Shown: positions 1 through 7,090, counted from the stretch's first letter. The stretch: DNA of 23,011 nt from a virus (IMGVR_UViG_3300031772_000300:1-23011); one strand, 5' to 3'. Notes: generated by a model not told the origin, from the sequence alone. Numbers and translations: made by a program.

Positions 1-744
1 GATAATCCTACAAAATTTCAGTGCATGTCAACATATGATAGTTACGTATTTGACATGGAAACAGAAACGGAATTGATCTGGGAGGCTTACGGATATGTTG
101 ACATACAGTTTAGAGATTCGATTGACAATATAACATGGACGGCGTGGAAAAGCAAAATAGACGCCACGGCAACAGACCGACGCAGTAAAGTATATAGATA
201 CATGCAATATCGAGTATTGTTTACATCCGAAGGATGGATTGATACTGAAAGTTATTTTCAATGGACTTCACCAGATCAAAAACAGAAAGACATAATTATT
301 TCTGAAATTACAAGGAACGCATATACCAATTGGATGATTAGAATCGTACCACAATATCAAATAGACCCGATAGACCCGATACAGATCGGAAATATTTTTC
401 TCGGTACTGCTTTAACGATGCCAGGAATGGACATTTCAAAAATCATATCAAGAAAAACAAATTCAGAATATTCCAAAAGTCTTACCGGCCAGATGTACGG
501 GTCTGAAGGCGTCAAGCTAAAATATGCCGAGATACCTTTTAAGGGTGTCGAGATCGAAGATAAAACGAGCGTGGAAAAGTTCATCGATTATTGCGACACG
601 ATCACTCCTTTCATCCTGCTTATCTGGGAAGATGATCTATTGATTGAGCCTCCGATTTATTGCAATTTGACAGAGGCAATAAACTTCCAAAAGGAAAGCG
701 CGTATGGGTGGTCGTTCAACATGAAATTCGAGGAGTGCCGATAA
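1..744 (+). CDS. Phage tail protein, 5'-truncated by the window edge
   Basis: The frame is open from base 1. The first ATG is at 25 but has no Shine-Dalgarno sequence before it, so the true start probably lies upstream. The N-terminal part (about residues 25-80 from that ATG) has the pattern of a beta-sandwich carbohydrate-binding or fibre domain (SIDNITWTAW, then RYMQYRVLF), common in phage tail and receptor-binding proteins. The C-terminal part is beta-rich and ends WSFNMKFEECR. The stop overlaps the next start by one base (TAATG), as in a translationally coupled tail operon. The exact structural role (distal tail, fibre adaptor) cannot be decided from the sequence alone. Confidence 0.7.
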   Translation, partial: DNPTKFQCMSTYDSYVFDMETETELIWEAYGYVDIQFRDSIDNITWTAWKSKIDATATDRRSKVYRYMQYRVLFTSEGWIDTESYFQWTSPDQKQKDIIISEITRNAYTNWMIRIVPQYQIDPIDPIQIGNIFLGTALTMPGMDISKIISRKTNSEYSKSLTGQMYGSEGVKLKYAEIPFKGVEIEDKTSVEKFIDYCDTITPFILLIWEDDLLIEPPIYCNLTEAINFQKESAYGWSFNMKFEECR

Positions 745-1403
745 TGGCCGGAACAAAATTAAATAATTTTTCAACCGTTAACGTCAACCTCACGGCGATG
801 ATGACAACATTAACTGCGATGTACAAGGGACTGTTCAAATTATCATTGACTGACTTTGATACGGATGTTCGCCCGAAAGTCGCTACAGGGTCTATTATTG
901 ATTTAAATGGGTCATTGTACTTGTTTGATGAAGAGACAGCCGCAACTGTAACGATTAGCGACGGGATCGTTTTTATGAAAATAATTCCTTCTGGTTCTAC
1001 CGCGTCGGTTGTGTTTACAGCGGTAGAGCCTGAATGGTCTGATTCGAAACAGGGATGGTATGAAACTGGAACGTCGCATAGATATATCGCAAAGATGATT
1101 AAATCCGGCACGGCATACAGTCAGAAAATATTATATGATAAGCAGGACATTGCGAAAATCAGGGAGACGATTGTATCACAAATTGCAGGAAACAATACAA
1201 CAACTTTAATCCATGAGTTAACATTTTCTTTTAACATTGGTGCAATAGTTAATTATACGTGCGATTCAACGACTATATTATTTGAATATATTGATTCTTT
1301 TGTTGCTTCTGATTATACTTTAACAATAACAAGAAAATCTGTTTCAGATAATTTTGTTCCTTACCTGAAATATTCTGTAGTAATAACGGCTGAAGAAATA
1401 TGA
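744..1403 (+). CDS. Phage tail/structural protein, paralogue of the 1669 gene
   Basis: 219 residues starting MAGTKLNNFS. The ATG at 744 overlaps the previous stop (TAATG), so it is preferred to an in-frame upstream ATG at 660 that would lie inside the previous gene. A middle segment reads LYLFDEE, then PEWSDSKQGWY, then RYIAKMIKSG and KILYD. The same order recurs in the gene at 1669 (LYYFD, PVWDSFSQGYY, RHFAVITLVAAGG, KTEL), so the two look like diverged copies of a tail domain. The C-terminus is beta-rich with many Thr, Ile and Val. No enzymatic motif is seen. A tail or fibre-associated role is inferred from neighbours and this domain pattern. Confidence 0.65.
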   Translation: MAGTKLNNFSTVNVNLTAMMTTLTAMYKGLFKLSLTDFDTDVRPKVATGSIIDLNGSLYLFDEETAATVTISDGIVFMKIIPSGSTASVVFTAVEPEWSDSKQGWYETGTSHRYIAKMIKSGTAYSQKILYDKQDIAKIRETIVSQIAGNNTTTLIHELTFSFNIGAIVNYTCDSTTILFEYIDSFVASDYTLTITRKSVSDNFVPYLKYSVVITAEEI

Positions 1404-1669
1404 ATAAATTAGAAACGAAAACAGATTTTTCACACACATCAATCGTTTTATCTGATGGTAATACGCACGATATTACATTAACATTCTCTTTTGTCCCTGT
1501 TTCAATAGAGATGATTCATTTTTATTGTGCTCACATTGGTGCTTCTTTTGCAGAATTGGTAATAAAGTCTATTTCTTTTTCAGGGTATGACATTATAATT
1601 ACAATAGAATGTACATATGGAACATCGAGTACTTATAACACCGGTGTAATTGTAACGGCGGCAGGGTAA
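1400..1669 (+). CDS. Small beta-rich tail-associated protein
   Basis: 89 residues. The ATG at 1400 overlaps the previous stop (ATGA) and its own stop overlaps the next start (TAATG), so it is coupled on both sides. The product is rich in Ser, Thr, Ile and Val in alternating patterns (ITLTFSFVPVSIEM, YDIIITIECTYG), as expected of a beta-sandwich, and has no signal peptide or catalytic motif. It may correspond to a detached C-terminal domain like that of the preceding protein (which also has a LTFSF segment), but the resemblance is short. Function unknown; virion structural protein by context. Confidence 0.6.
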   Translation: MNKLETKTDFSHTSIVLSDGNTHDITLTFSFVPVSIEMIHFYCAHIGASFAELVIKSISFSGYDIIITIECTYGTSSTYNTGVIVTAAG

Positions 1670-2103
1670 TGCCTAAGATACCACCATACATTAACGGCGG
1701 GGCTACACTTACTAATTTTATAAATTACATGTATGAGTCTATTATCGGATTTATGCGGGCTTCTATTTCTGGATTTAAAAATAATATTACATATCTTATA
1801 TGTGTGAATGAAGGTTCGTTAATAGAATCAAATCAATATTTATATTATTTTGATTCAGTTGAATGGGGAGAACTCACAACTATTATTGATACGAAAATAT
1901 ATTTTTATATAAATAAATCTACTGGAGAAATCGGAGGAACGGCAACGGCTCCGGTTTGGGATTCTTTTTCGCAAGGGTATTATGGAGCAACTGGCGATTA
2001 TGTTAATTATCGACATTTCGCTGTTATAACGCTGGTCGCTGCCGGTGGGGCTATTTTAAAAACTGAGTTGATGGATTCCATGTATTATGAGTCATACAGA
2101 TGA
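1669..2103 (+). CDS. Phage tail protein, paralogue of the 744 gene
   Basis: 144 residues starting MPKIPPYINGG. Its C-terminal two thirds repeat the pattern of the 744 product: LYYFDSVEW, PVWDSFSQGYYGATG, a conserved Arg followed by a hydrophobic strand, then KTELMD. The Trp/Gln-Gly-Tyr signature is typical of small domains in phage tail and fibre proteins. The start shares its A with the previous stop, and its stop overlaps the next ATG (ATGA at 2100). No catalytic residues are visible. A minor tail or fibre role is inferred. Confidence 0.6.
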   Translation: MPKIPPYINGGATLTNFINYMYESIIGFMRASISGFKNNITYLICVNEGSLIESNQYLYYFDSVEWGELTTIIDTKIYFYINKSTGEIGGTATAPVWDSFSQGYYGATGDYVNYRHFAVITLVAAGGAILKTELMDSMYYESYR

Positions 2104-3926
2104 ATAGTATAATCGAAATAGATTACCCGGTTTTAATAACTGATTTATTTTCATATCAGGCCGGTATCTGGTGGTGCGATCTCACGCCGGGAACGGGAAC
2201 AATCACCGGGTCAGACGGACTTGTGGGGTACTGGGGGACGCAAAACACAATCGAGTATAGCAACATAAAGACGCTCACGGCCTATTTAAATTCGTACACG
2301 AAATATGAAACATTAGCCGCGTGTATTGCTGACGACATGTCTTTTTATGTAGATGGGTCAATAATATATATTCATTTTGAAAACCATGAACCGATGTTGG
2401 ACAAAATAACAAAGATCGGAAACGCTCGCGGGTTTGTTGATTATTTTGAAAAGTACTACAACGATTTATACTATGACCCACGGGTAAGCAGGGTTCCCAA
2501 TATTTCCTTGAAGAAAGACCCGTTTAATTTTGGTATTCAATCCTTTAGTAATTTTTCTGTATCGTTTATAAATGAAGATGGATTTTTTGATAATGCGAAC
2601 AATGACGATATATACAGTCAGACAATCCGGCACTTAGTCGGAAACATCGGAGACGACTATGAAGATTTTCACCTTATAAATGAGGGGTATATCGAAGATT
2701 TTTCAATCAACAGGAATTCTTTTTCCGTCAAAGTAGCCGATAAAAGAAAAGCCCTGACACAAAAATTACCGCTTCATACTTTCAACTTGATCGATTATCC
2801 TAATATGAGTGTTGAAGATTCAAACATCGGTCAAAAAATACCCATAGCATGGGGCGGGCCCTTCATGTATGCGCCTTGTTTTTGTATGGATACCGATGAA
2901 ACATATTTTGCAAACCATGATTTTATTCAATTCAAATTATTGGACTGCTATTATTATCCGATGATTTCAGATCCGACAATATACAAGAAAGTTGAGGAGA
3001 CATATATCGAGGTTACACCGACGGCGATCGATCTTGTAAATGGAACTGTGATAATTGCAAAAACTGATTGCGTTGACGCAGATGACAATATTTATTCTTT
3101 TTATTTCACTGGGTACGGCGCGGACCAAGCGGGATATTATGACGAGGGGGTATATGTACCGGGTGAATATAATAATCCGTTGATTCAAATTGTTTATCTA
3201 ATGCAGGACGTCGCGAATATCCCGTATAATAATATTTTATGGGACATCGGAAATCCGCTGATTAATGAATATTTAGAGATGACCGAAATTTCAGACTCAT
3301 TAAATCCGCTTATTGAAACGAGTATTTACATCAAAGATGATATTGATTTAAAATCGATAATTGAAAAAATATGCCGTTCGTCAAACATGATGTTCTACGT
3401 CAAGACGAATGGTAAGTATTCACTGAAGGCATATTTCCCAGAACGTGTTTCAAAGAAAATTTTTCTTGACGATGAATGGTTGAGTCATCCTGATTTCAGT
3501 TATGAGTCAAACGACTTTCTGAGTTCAGTTACGATTGCATATAAAACAAATTATGAAAAAGATGAAAATAATCAGACGCCTGATGATTCATATAAACGCA
3601 CCGTACTTGAAAGATACCGTAAGGAAAAAAGCAAATCAATCGAAACATATAGCGCAAATGAGGTATCAGCTAATGCGCTGTCAGGCGACATCCTCGAAAG
3701 GCAACAGTATATTCTTGAGCGGGTAAAAAGGACTTGCCATATCTCAAGTCTGTATTATAACAATGGCATGACGCTTTACGATGTACCGCTTGAGCTCATG
3801 GATTTTGTCAGAGCCTCACATCATAGGTATGGAGCGGTTGAAGTTTTAAAGACGTATGAAATAATCGGAATAAATATAAATATGGACAACTCAAAAGTTG
3901 AATTAGAATTTATGGAGGTCAGATAA
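2100..3926 (+). CDS. Large tail-tip/baseplate-like protein
   Basis: 608 residues, the largest complete gene in the window. A central segment (about residues 150-250) contains SFSVKVADKRKALTQKLP followed by a proline-rich stretch with IGQKIPIAWGGP. This resembles tail-tip and hub proteins, in which a beta-domain is followed by a (G)xxIPxxxG motif. The C-terminal third (IEKICRSSNMMFYVKTNGKY, then VSKKIFLDDEW) resembles the hub-type domains of such proteins, which describe an interface at the tail end. It starts inside the previous stop and ends overlapping the next ATG (TAATG at 3926). No lysozyme or peptidase motif is seen. Baseplate/tail hub is the likeliest role; the exact family is not certain. 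Confidence 0.65.
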   Translation: MNSIIEIDYPVLITDLFSYQAGIWWCDLTPGTGTITGSDGLVGYWGTQNTIEYSNIKTLTAYLNSYTKYETLAACIADDMSFYVDGSIIYIHFENHEPMLDKITKIGNARGFVDYFEKYYNDLYYDPRVSRVPNISLKKDPFNFGIQSFSNFSVSFINEDGFFDNANNDDIYSQTIRHLVGNIGDDYEDFHLINEGYIEDFSINRNSFSVKVADKRKALTQKLPLHTFNLIDYPNMSVEDSNIGQKIPIAWGGPFMYAPCFCMDTDETYFANHDFIQFKLLDCYYYPMISDPTIYKKVEETYIEVTPTAIDLVNGTVIIAKTDCVDADDNIYSFYFTGYGADQAGYYDEGVYVPGEYNNPLIQIVYLMQDVANIPYNNILWDIGNPLINEYLEMTEISDSLNPLIETSIYIKDDIDLKSIIEKICRSSNMMFYVKTNGKYSLKAYFPERVSKKIFLDDEWLSHPDFSYESNDFLSSVTIAYKTNYEKDENNQTPDDSYKRTVLERYRKEKSKSIETYSANEVSANALSGDILERQQYILERVKRTCHISSLYYNNGMTLYDVPLELMDFVRASHHRYGAVEVLKTYEIIGININMDNSKVELEFMEVR

Positions 3927-4429
3927 TGGCTTATGTAAGTATACCGACAAGAACATCAAGCGATACAGCAGTACCATACGCAGACACAAATCAGTTAATG
4001 ACAAATTTTAAGACTTTCATTTCTGGTGTGATTGTAAATACTGATTTTTACGTTGATACGACCACTCACAGGGTTGGTATAGGAATAACAAGTCCAACCG
4101 AGTCATTTGTTGTTGGTTCTTCGAGTACGGAAAGATTTACAGTAGCTGCTGCGACCGGAAACATTTATATTGGCGGTAATATAGGAATTGGTACAGCGAC
4201 ATTTGCCTCTTCAGCAACTCAATCTTTGGCGATTAAAAACGGGACAGCACCAAACGCACATCTTGACGATACGGTGCATATTTTTTCAAAAGATGCGTCC
4301 AGCGGTGGTGCGACGTTGGGACTGTTTACTGAATGCGCGGTTGAGTCAATAGGAACATTCGTGGAAAGTCATAAGTTGAAAGTTTGGATTAACGGGACTG
4401 AGTATTACATATCATTAGATGCCGTATAG
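3926..4429 (+). CDS. Tail fibre-like protein with GIG repeats
   Basis: 167 residues. It contains the recurrent phage-fibre motif RVGIGITSPTESFVVG followed by a second copy NIGIGTATFASSATQSLAI; such G-I-G-T-x-x-P strands occur in tail fibres before a C-terminal tip or chaperone domain. The C-terminus (HKLKVWINGTEYYISLDAV) is a short beta-hairpin often seen at the end of such proteins. The start overlaps the previous stop (TAATG) and is preceded by GGAGG. A short tail fibre or adhesin subunit is the best reading. No intramolecular chaperone domain is present. Confidence 0.65.
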   Translation: MAYVSIPTRTSSDTAVPYADTNQLMTNFKTFISGVIVNTDFYVDTTTHRVGIGITSPTESFVVGSSSTERFTVAAATGNIYIGGNIGIGTATFASSATQSLAIKNGTAPNAHLDDTVHIFSKDASSGGATLGLFTECAVESIGTFVESHKLKVWINGTEYYISLDAV

Positions 4430-4437
4430 GGGGAATA

Positions 4438-4675
4438 ATGGCCTTAAGCAAAGTACAAAAAAATGATGAAGGCGTGGATGTTGAATATTGGAGAGTTAAA
4501 ACAATAGTGGCAGATGCTGATAGTGAAACTGGCGAGAATTGACAGCAGACATCCGGCTGAAAATAAAAGTTTTGTTGTTGACATCGACGTGAAACAGTAT
4601 GATAAAAAAATCATGGATAAATGTTATGATGAAATCAAAAAAAATATATTCTTTACAGGAGCGACCGATGTTTAA
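4438..4675 (+). pseudogene. Small tail/structural gene apparently broken by a frameshift
   Basis: The ATG at 4438 has a good ribosome site (GGGGG five bases upstream) and encodes 34 residues beginning MALSKVQKNDEGVDVEYWRV before a TGA at 4540-4542. A +1 frame is open from an ATG at 4514 to 4675. It reads VKLARIDSRHPAENKSF and so on, and ends FFTGATDV; its only start has no ribosome site and lies inside the first frame. Read together, with a +1 shift between about 4514 and 4540, they give one protein of about 84 residues. Its layout resembles small phage tail-region proteins that begin with a D-G-x-x-x-x-YW segment and end just before the next gene. No classical slippery heptamer is visible, so natural mutation, sequencing error and an unusual programmed shift all remain possible. 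Confidence 0.5.
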
Positions 4676-4805
4676 TAAAAAACAATTAGAGATCATTTAT
4701 CAATTACTTTCAAATGCAACGTTTAAAACGCCGGAGGCACGACTGGCGATGGAGGTTAACGAGATATGCGAAAAGATAGTGTCCGAATTAAAGAAAGAGG
4801 CCTGA
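4668..4805 (+). CDS. Small hypothetical protein before the lysis genes
   Basis: 45 residues starting MFNKKQLEIIYQLL. The ATG at 4668 has AGGAG at 4657-4661 and is preferred to an in-frame upstream ATG at 4599 that has no ribosome site and lies within the previous frame. The product is a mostly helical, mildly amphipathic peptide with an acidic/basic C-terminus (ICEKIVSELKKEA). No domain is recognised. It overlaps the end of the preceding frame and is followed after one base by the GTG start of a membrane protein. Its pattern resembles very small phage proteins of unknown function often found between tail and lysis genes. Confidence 0.6.
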   Translation: MFNKKQLEIIYQLLSNATFKTPEARLAMEVNEICEKIVSELKKEA

Positions 4806-4806
4806 C

Positions 4807-5133
4807 GTGCAAGTTATTTCATCGGGCGATTTTATTTCAGTTATTTCTATTGTTATTGGGCTGTTCTTTACTGTTTGCGGGTCTTACTCATTATTCGTTA
4901 TCAACACCCTTCGATCCAGTATTAACCTCGAAAAAACTGAGCGACTTAGAAGAGAAGAGAATGATAAGAATGATCGAATAAGAGAAAAAGAAGAACTTCG
5001 AGAATATCGACGAGATATAGCGTGTGACATGCAAGACATGATAAAATGCTGTAATGAATTGAAATCACGGATTGACAAAATTGAAGTCCGGTTATTAGAT
5101 ATATGTAAAGACCACGAGAAGAATCATGGTTGA
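4807..5133 (+). CDS. Membrane-anchored coiled-coil protein of the lysis region (holin or spanin candidate)
   Basis: 108 residues with a GTG start one base after the previous stop. Residues about 8-31 (FISVISIVIGLFFTVCG and on) form one transmembrane helix. It is followed by a highly charged predicted coiled coil (ERLRREENDKNDRIREKEEL) and a heptad-like C-terminus (CNELKSRIDKIEVRLLDI). A single N-terminal membrane helix with a long charged coiled coil is the architecture of inner-membrane spanins and of some holin-associated proteins. It directly precedes the M23 peptidase gene and overlaps it by 8 bases. Lysis role inferred from architecture and position. Confidence 0.6.
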   Translation: MQVISSGDFISVISIVIGLFFTVCGSYSLFVINTLRSSINLEKTERLRREENDKNDRIREKEELREYRRDIACDMQDMIKCCNELKSRIDKIEVRLLDICKDHEKNHG

Positions 5134-5527
5134 CTGTAAAAAGCAAATCATAACCAGCCCATACGGCCCGCGTAAAGATGTATTTCATCACGGGGTCGAC
5201 CTTCGATCGTATGACCTCACGCTATACAAACCGCTTGCGATAATATTTCCTGAACGCTGTCGAGTGCTTAGAATTTGGCATGATGGATGGGGCGGGGGCC
5301 TCGCGGTCAAGCCACTTGAAACAGATTACGACGAATTTAAATTTATCCACGTTGGAATCCGATCTGAAATTATAGTTGACAACGAATATGGACAGGGGTA
5401 TAATATAGGATATTCGATGCTGAGTCAACTGAACAAAAAGCATCATTTACATTTTGAAGTATGGCGCGGAGGAAAATCGGAAAATCCGATTAATTACTTT
5501 GAGGCGCGGGGAATTGAATATGAATAA
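5126..5527 (+). CDS. M23-family metallopeptidase, probable endolysin
   Basis: 133 residues, a compact LytM/M23 catalytic domain. The Zn-ligand motifs are visible: H21-x-x-x-D25 in FHHGVDLR, His75 in FIHVG, and H107-x-H109 in HHLHFEVW. The N-terminal ITSPYGPR motif is the standard M23 lead-in. The enzyme would cleave peptide cross-bridges of peptidoglycan at the end of infection. There is no cell-wall-binding domain and no signal peptide, so release would need a holin, for which neighbouring membrane proteins are candidates. The ATG overlaps the upstream stop by 8 bases, and its own end overlaps the next gene by 8 bases. Confidence 0.85.
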   Translation: MVDCKKQIITSPYGPRKDVFHHGVDLRSYDLTLYKPLAIIFPERCRVLRIWHDGWGGGLAVKPLETDYDEFKFIHVGIRSEIIVDNEYGQGYNIGYSMLSQLNKKHHLHFEVWRGGKSENPINYFEARGIEYE

Positions 5528-5696
5528 AGCCGGACTCGATGCGATTAAGTTGCTTCTTAAGAATTGGTGGAAGGTCATACTTGTAATTATCGCGGCCGGT
5601 GTGATGGTATCGGGGTACGTTATACAGATTGGTAATGTCGGATGTAACAAGCAACAAATCAAACTCATGGATGAGGTAAAAAAAGATGGCCGCTGA
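5520..5696 (+). CDS. Small single-span membrane protein, holin candidate
   Basis: 58 residues. The ATG at 5520 lies in the last codons of the peptidase gene and has GGGG a few bases upstream; an in-frame upstream ATG at 5454 would overlap the peptidase more deeply. The sequence MNKAGLDAIKLLLKNWWKV leads into a hydrophobic helix (about residues 19-39, VILVIIAAGVMVSGYVI). A short polar tail ends KKDGR. One membrane span next to the endolysin fits a class III-type holin or a spanin-like anchor, but several membrane proteins here compete for that role. It overlaps the next small ORF by 11 bases. Confidence 0.6.
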   Translation: MNKAGLDAIKLLLKNWWKVILVIIAAGVMVSGYVIQIGNVGCNKQQIKLMDEVKKDGR

Positions 5697-5775
5697 AATA
5701 GGACAGATAATAATTACGGGGCTGATCGTGGTAGGGTCGTTTGTGATTGTGTACAAGATGGTTAAAAATTCATGA
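5686..5775 (+). CDS. 29-residue single-span membrane peptide
   Basis: ATG at 5686; product MAAEIGQIIITGLIVVGSFV plus a short basic tail (YKMVKNS). Nearly the whole chain is one transmembrane helix with a positively charged C-terminus. It starts inside the preceding gene and overlaps the next start (ATGA-type overlap, 5772-5775), which supports coupled translation. GAGG lies about nine bases upstream of the ATG. Such tiny membrane peptides in lysis cassettes may act as holins or antiholins, but nothing proves this here. Confidence 0.5.
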   Translation: MAAEIGQIIITGLIVVGSFVIVYKMVKNS

Positions 5776-6023
5776 AGTATGCGATATTTTTATTACCGCT
5801 GTTTTCAATTTTAATTATGTGTTGTAATGTCCATAAAATCGAACGTCCAGAAATGCCGCGTTGCTGCCAAGCACTCTATGATGTTCTTTATCTGAGTCAG
5901 AAAGTCCAGCAGCCGGTCAATGTGTCCAGCCTGATGGATTGTTGCCGACAGCAGAATAAAATTGAATATTGTCGGAAGCATGAAGACCCGTCAAGCTGCT
6001 TAAAACTGATGACAACTTTTTGA
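5772..6023 (+). CDS. Cysteine-rich exported protein, possible lipoprotein/outer spanin
   Basis: 83 residues. A signal-like N-terminus MKYAIFLLPLFSILIMCC ends at Cys17-Cys18. The -1 residue is Met rather than Gly, Ala or Ser, so a true lipobox is uncertain. The rest has two further Cys pairs (31-32 and 57-58) plus Cys67 and Cys76, a pattern suggesting disulfides after export. Its place after the peptidase and two membrane peptides fits an outer-membrane spanin lipoprotein, but the high cysteine content is unusual for one. It starts inside the previous stop codon. Confidence 0.6.
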   Translation: MKYAIFLLPLFSILIMCCNVHKIERPEMPRCCQALYDVLYLSQKVQQPVNVSSLMDCCRQQNKIEYCRKHEDPSSCLKLMTTF

Positions 6024-6030
6024 GGATGAA

Positions 6031-6255
6031 ATGAACGAAATAGCAACAGCGATTAAAAAAGGAATAATGTCAGAAATGCGATACTTGAAACATCCATCAT
6101 TCGCGCCTGCTTATGTCCCAATGCACGCGAACGCCGACAAGCTCGACAAAGTAAAAGAAGATAAATTTTGGCTTGATTCTAAAGATATTTCAGGTAAAAA
6201 AATATTGCAAAACTGCGCCGTAATATCCGCGAACGAAGAGCCGCTGGAACCATGA
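6031..6255 (+). CDS. Hypothetical protein, last gene of the late operon
   Basis: 74 residues beginning MNEIATAIKKGIMSEMRYLK, with a weak ribosome site (GAGGATGAA) directly upstream. The product is soluble, with no membrane helix or recognised motif; central residues are rich in Lys and Asp. It is followed after about 40 bases by a strong intrinsic terminator, so it is probably the last gene of the structural/lysis transcript. Function unknown. Confidence 0.55.
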   Translation: MNEIATAIKKGIMSEMRYLKHPSFAPAYVPMHANADKLDKVKEDKFWLDSKDISGKKILQNCAVISANEEPLEP

Positions 6256-6295
6256 TATCCATCGATTAAAATCCATTCAAAATCACTCCTCACTT

Positions 6296-6328
6296 AAAAA
6301 CCGGTCAGAAATGGCCGGTTTCTTTTTT
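6296..6328 (+). terminator. Intrinsic terminator of the late operon
   Basis: Stem AAACCGGTC (6298-6306) pairs with GGCCGGTTT (6313-6321) through a six-base loop, with one U-G wobble, followed by TCTTTTTTT. The flanking A and T runs could make it partly bidirectional. Confidence 0.85.
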
Positions 6329-6483
6329 TATGTCTGTATCTATGGAAAGTCAATTTGGACGCGCCACAGGGCTTTATATTGCGTCTAATAGCCTTGTAAA
6401 CAATGTTTTGTGATAGTAATAAAGAACAAAAAAACATTTTTTAATAAAAACTAATAAAATTTAATAAAAATTAATTATTTTGC

Positions 6484-6511
6484 TTGACAATTATTAATAA
6501 TAAATTATATT
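6484..6511 (+). promoter_or_regulatory. Sigma70-type promoter of the early region
   Basis: -35 TTGACA (6484-6489, consensus) and -10 TATATT (6506-6511, five of six) with a 16-base spacer in very AT-rich DNA. Transcription would start near 6518, about 24 bases before the first early gene at 6542, whose ribosome site is AAGGAG. Confidence 0.75.
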
Positions 6512-6541
6512 GTATATATCAAAGAGAAAAGGAGAACGGAA

Positions 6542-6757
6542 ATGAGCGATATAAAAAGTTTAATGAAAAGTCAACACAGGGGAATTATTGATGCGTGGCA
6601 GACAAAAAAAGGTTTTATAGTAATATGTAAAAATCCAAAAACTGCAAAAAAAATTGCGATAGATTTTTTAAGAGCAGGATTGAAAAACGCTAAAATAGAA
6701 GTACCGAATCAAGGAAATCCTTATGCTAAAGATTATGTAATATTCGCTGAAGTATAA
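6542..6757 (+). CDS. Small basic hypothetical protein, first early gene
   Basis: 71 residues beginning MSDIKSLMKSQHRGI, with AAGGAG nine bases upstream of the ATG. It is lysine-rich. Alternating beta and helix segments (GFIVICKNPKTAKKIAIDFL, then AKIEVPN and YVIFAEV) suggest a small alpha/beta fold. No known motif. It is first after the early promoter, a common position for proteins that act on the host soon after infection, but its function is unknown. Confidence 0.6.
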   Translation: MSDIKSLMKSQHRGIIDAWQTKKGFIVICKNPKTAKKIAIDFLRAGLKNAKIEVPNQGNPYAKDYVIFAEV

Positions 6758-6762
6758 AAACC

Positions 6763-6783
6763 GAGCCGGTGAAAATCCGGCTT
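6763..6783 (+). other. Short hairpin after the first early gene
   Basis: AGCCGG (6764-6769) pairs with CCGGCT (6777-6782), extended by one G-U pair, around the loop TGAAAAT. There is no T-run, so it looks like an RNA-stabilising or pausing hairpin rather than a terminator. Confidence 0.5.
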
Positions 6784-6835
6784 ACAAATAAAATACAAAT
6801 ATTTACAAATAAAATACAAATATTTACAAATAAAA
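6784..6835. repeat. Tandem 21-bp AT-rich repeats before the 6848 gene
   Basis: Two perfect copies of a 21-bp unit (ACAAATAAAAT followed by ACAAATATTT) at 6784-6804 and 6805-6825, then a partial third copy (ACAAATAAAA). Each unit is made of two related halves, so the ACAAATA motif recurs every 10-11 bp, close to one helical turn. The same sequence recurs at 7063-7090. Confidence 0.85.
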
Positions 6836-6847
6836 AGGAGAGCAGAA

Positions 6848-7066
6848 ATGAAAACATTAAAAGTAAAAATGAACAATAAAGTAAAATTTGAAAGAAGCAT
6901 GAAAGAATTGAAAGCATTGAAAGTTTGGGGCATCGGACTGGCTTATGATGGTGAAAAAAAATTTTGGACAGTATCATACGAGACAGAAGAGCAAGAACAA
7001 AAAATCAATAGAGTAGTTGGATGGTGCTGGGATAAAATAGAAATTACAGAAGATTTTTCAATATAA
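6848..7066 (+). CDS. Small hypothetical protein flanked by repeats
   Basis: 72 residues beginning MKTLKVKMNNKVKFERSMKE, with AAGGAG 8 bases upstream. The product has a basic N-terminus and a more acidic C-terminus (ETEEQEQKINRVVGWCW, ending EITEDFSI). No recognised domain. Its stop codon lies inside a copy of the AT-rich repeat that also precedes it, so the gene is bracketed by direct repeats and may have been gained or moved as a unit, or both flanks may share a regulator. Confidence 0.6.
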   Translation: MKTLKVKMNNKVKFERSMKELKALKVWGIGLAYDGEKKFWTVSYETEEQEQKINRVVGWCWDKIEITEDFSI

Positions 7067-7090
7067 AATACAAATATTTACAAATAAAAT
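7063..7090. repeat. Second copy of the AT-rich repeat
   Basis: It matches the tandem array at 6784-6835 (TAAAATACAAATATTT, then ACAAATAAAA). It spans the stop codon of the preceding gene and leads into the ribosome site of the next. Confidence 0.8.

Larger units (their letters stand above)
6256..6541. other. AT-rich intergenic region between late and early genes
   Basis: This 286-base gap holds the late-operon terminator (6296-6328), then about 90 bases of ordinary mixed sequence. From about 6419 to 6480 it becomes very AT-rich with recurring AATAAAA blocks, and ends in the promoter for the early region (6484-6511). No ORF with a ribosome site is seen. The AT-rich blocks could be an UP element, a regulator-binding region or a melting region; the sequence alone does not decide. 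Confidence 0.6.

Noticed and set aside
4514-4542. Programmed -1 frameshift at a slippery heptamer
   Set aside because: The frame relation is +1, and no X-XXY-YYZ heptamer is present in the overlap.
4766-4981. 71-codon + strand ORF with LLLLGCSLLFAG, resembling an embedded Rz1-type lipoprotein
   Set aside because: It overlaps the well-supported coiled-coil membrane gene (4807-5133) in another frame. Its start has no ribosome site, and its hydrophobic run is the frame-shadow of the real membrane helix.
6763-6783. Hairpin considered as an intrinsic terminator
   Set aside because: It is not followed by a T-run, so it would not terminate by the intrinsic mechanism.
6784-6835. Tandem repeats considered as a CRISPR array
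   Set aside because: The units adjoin without spacers, are very AT-rich and low in complexity, and no cas gene is present.
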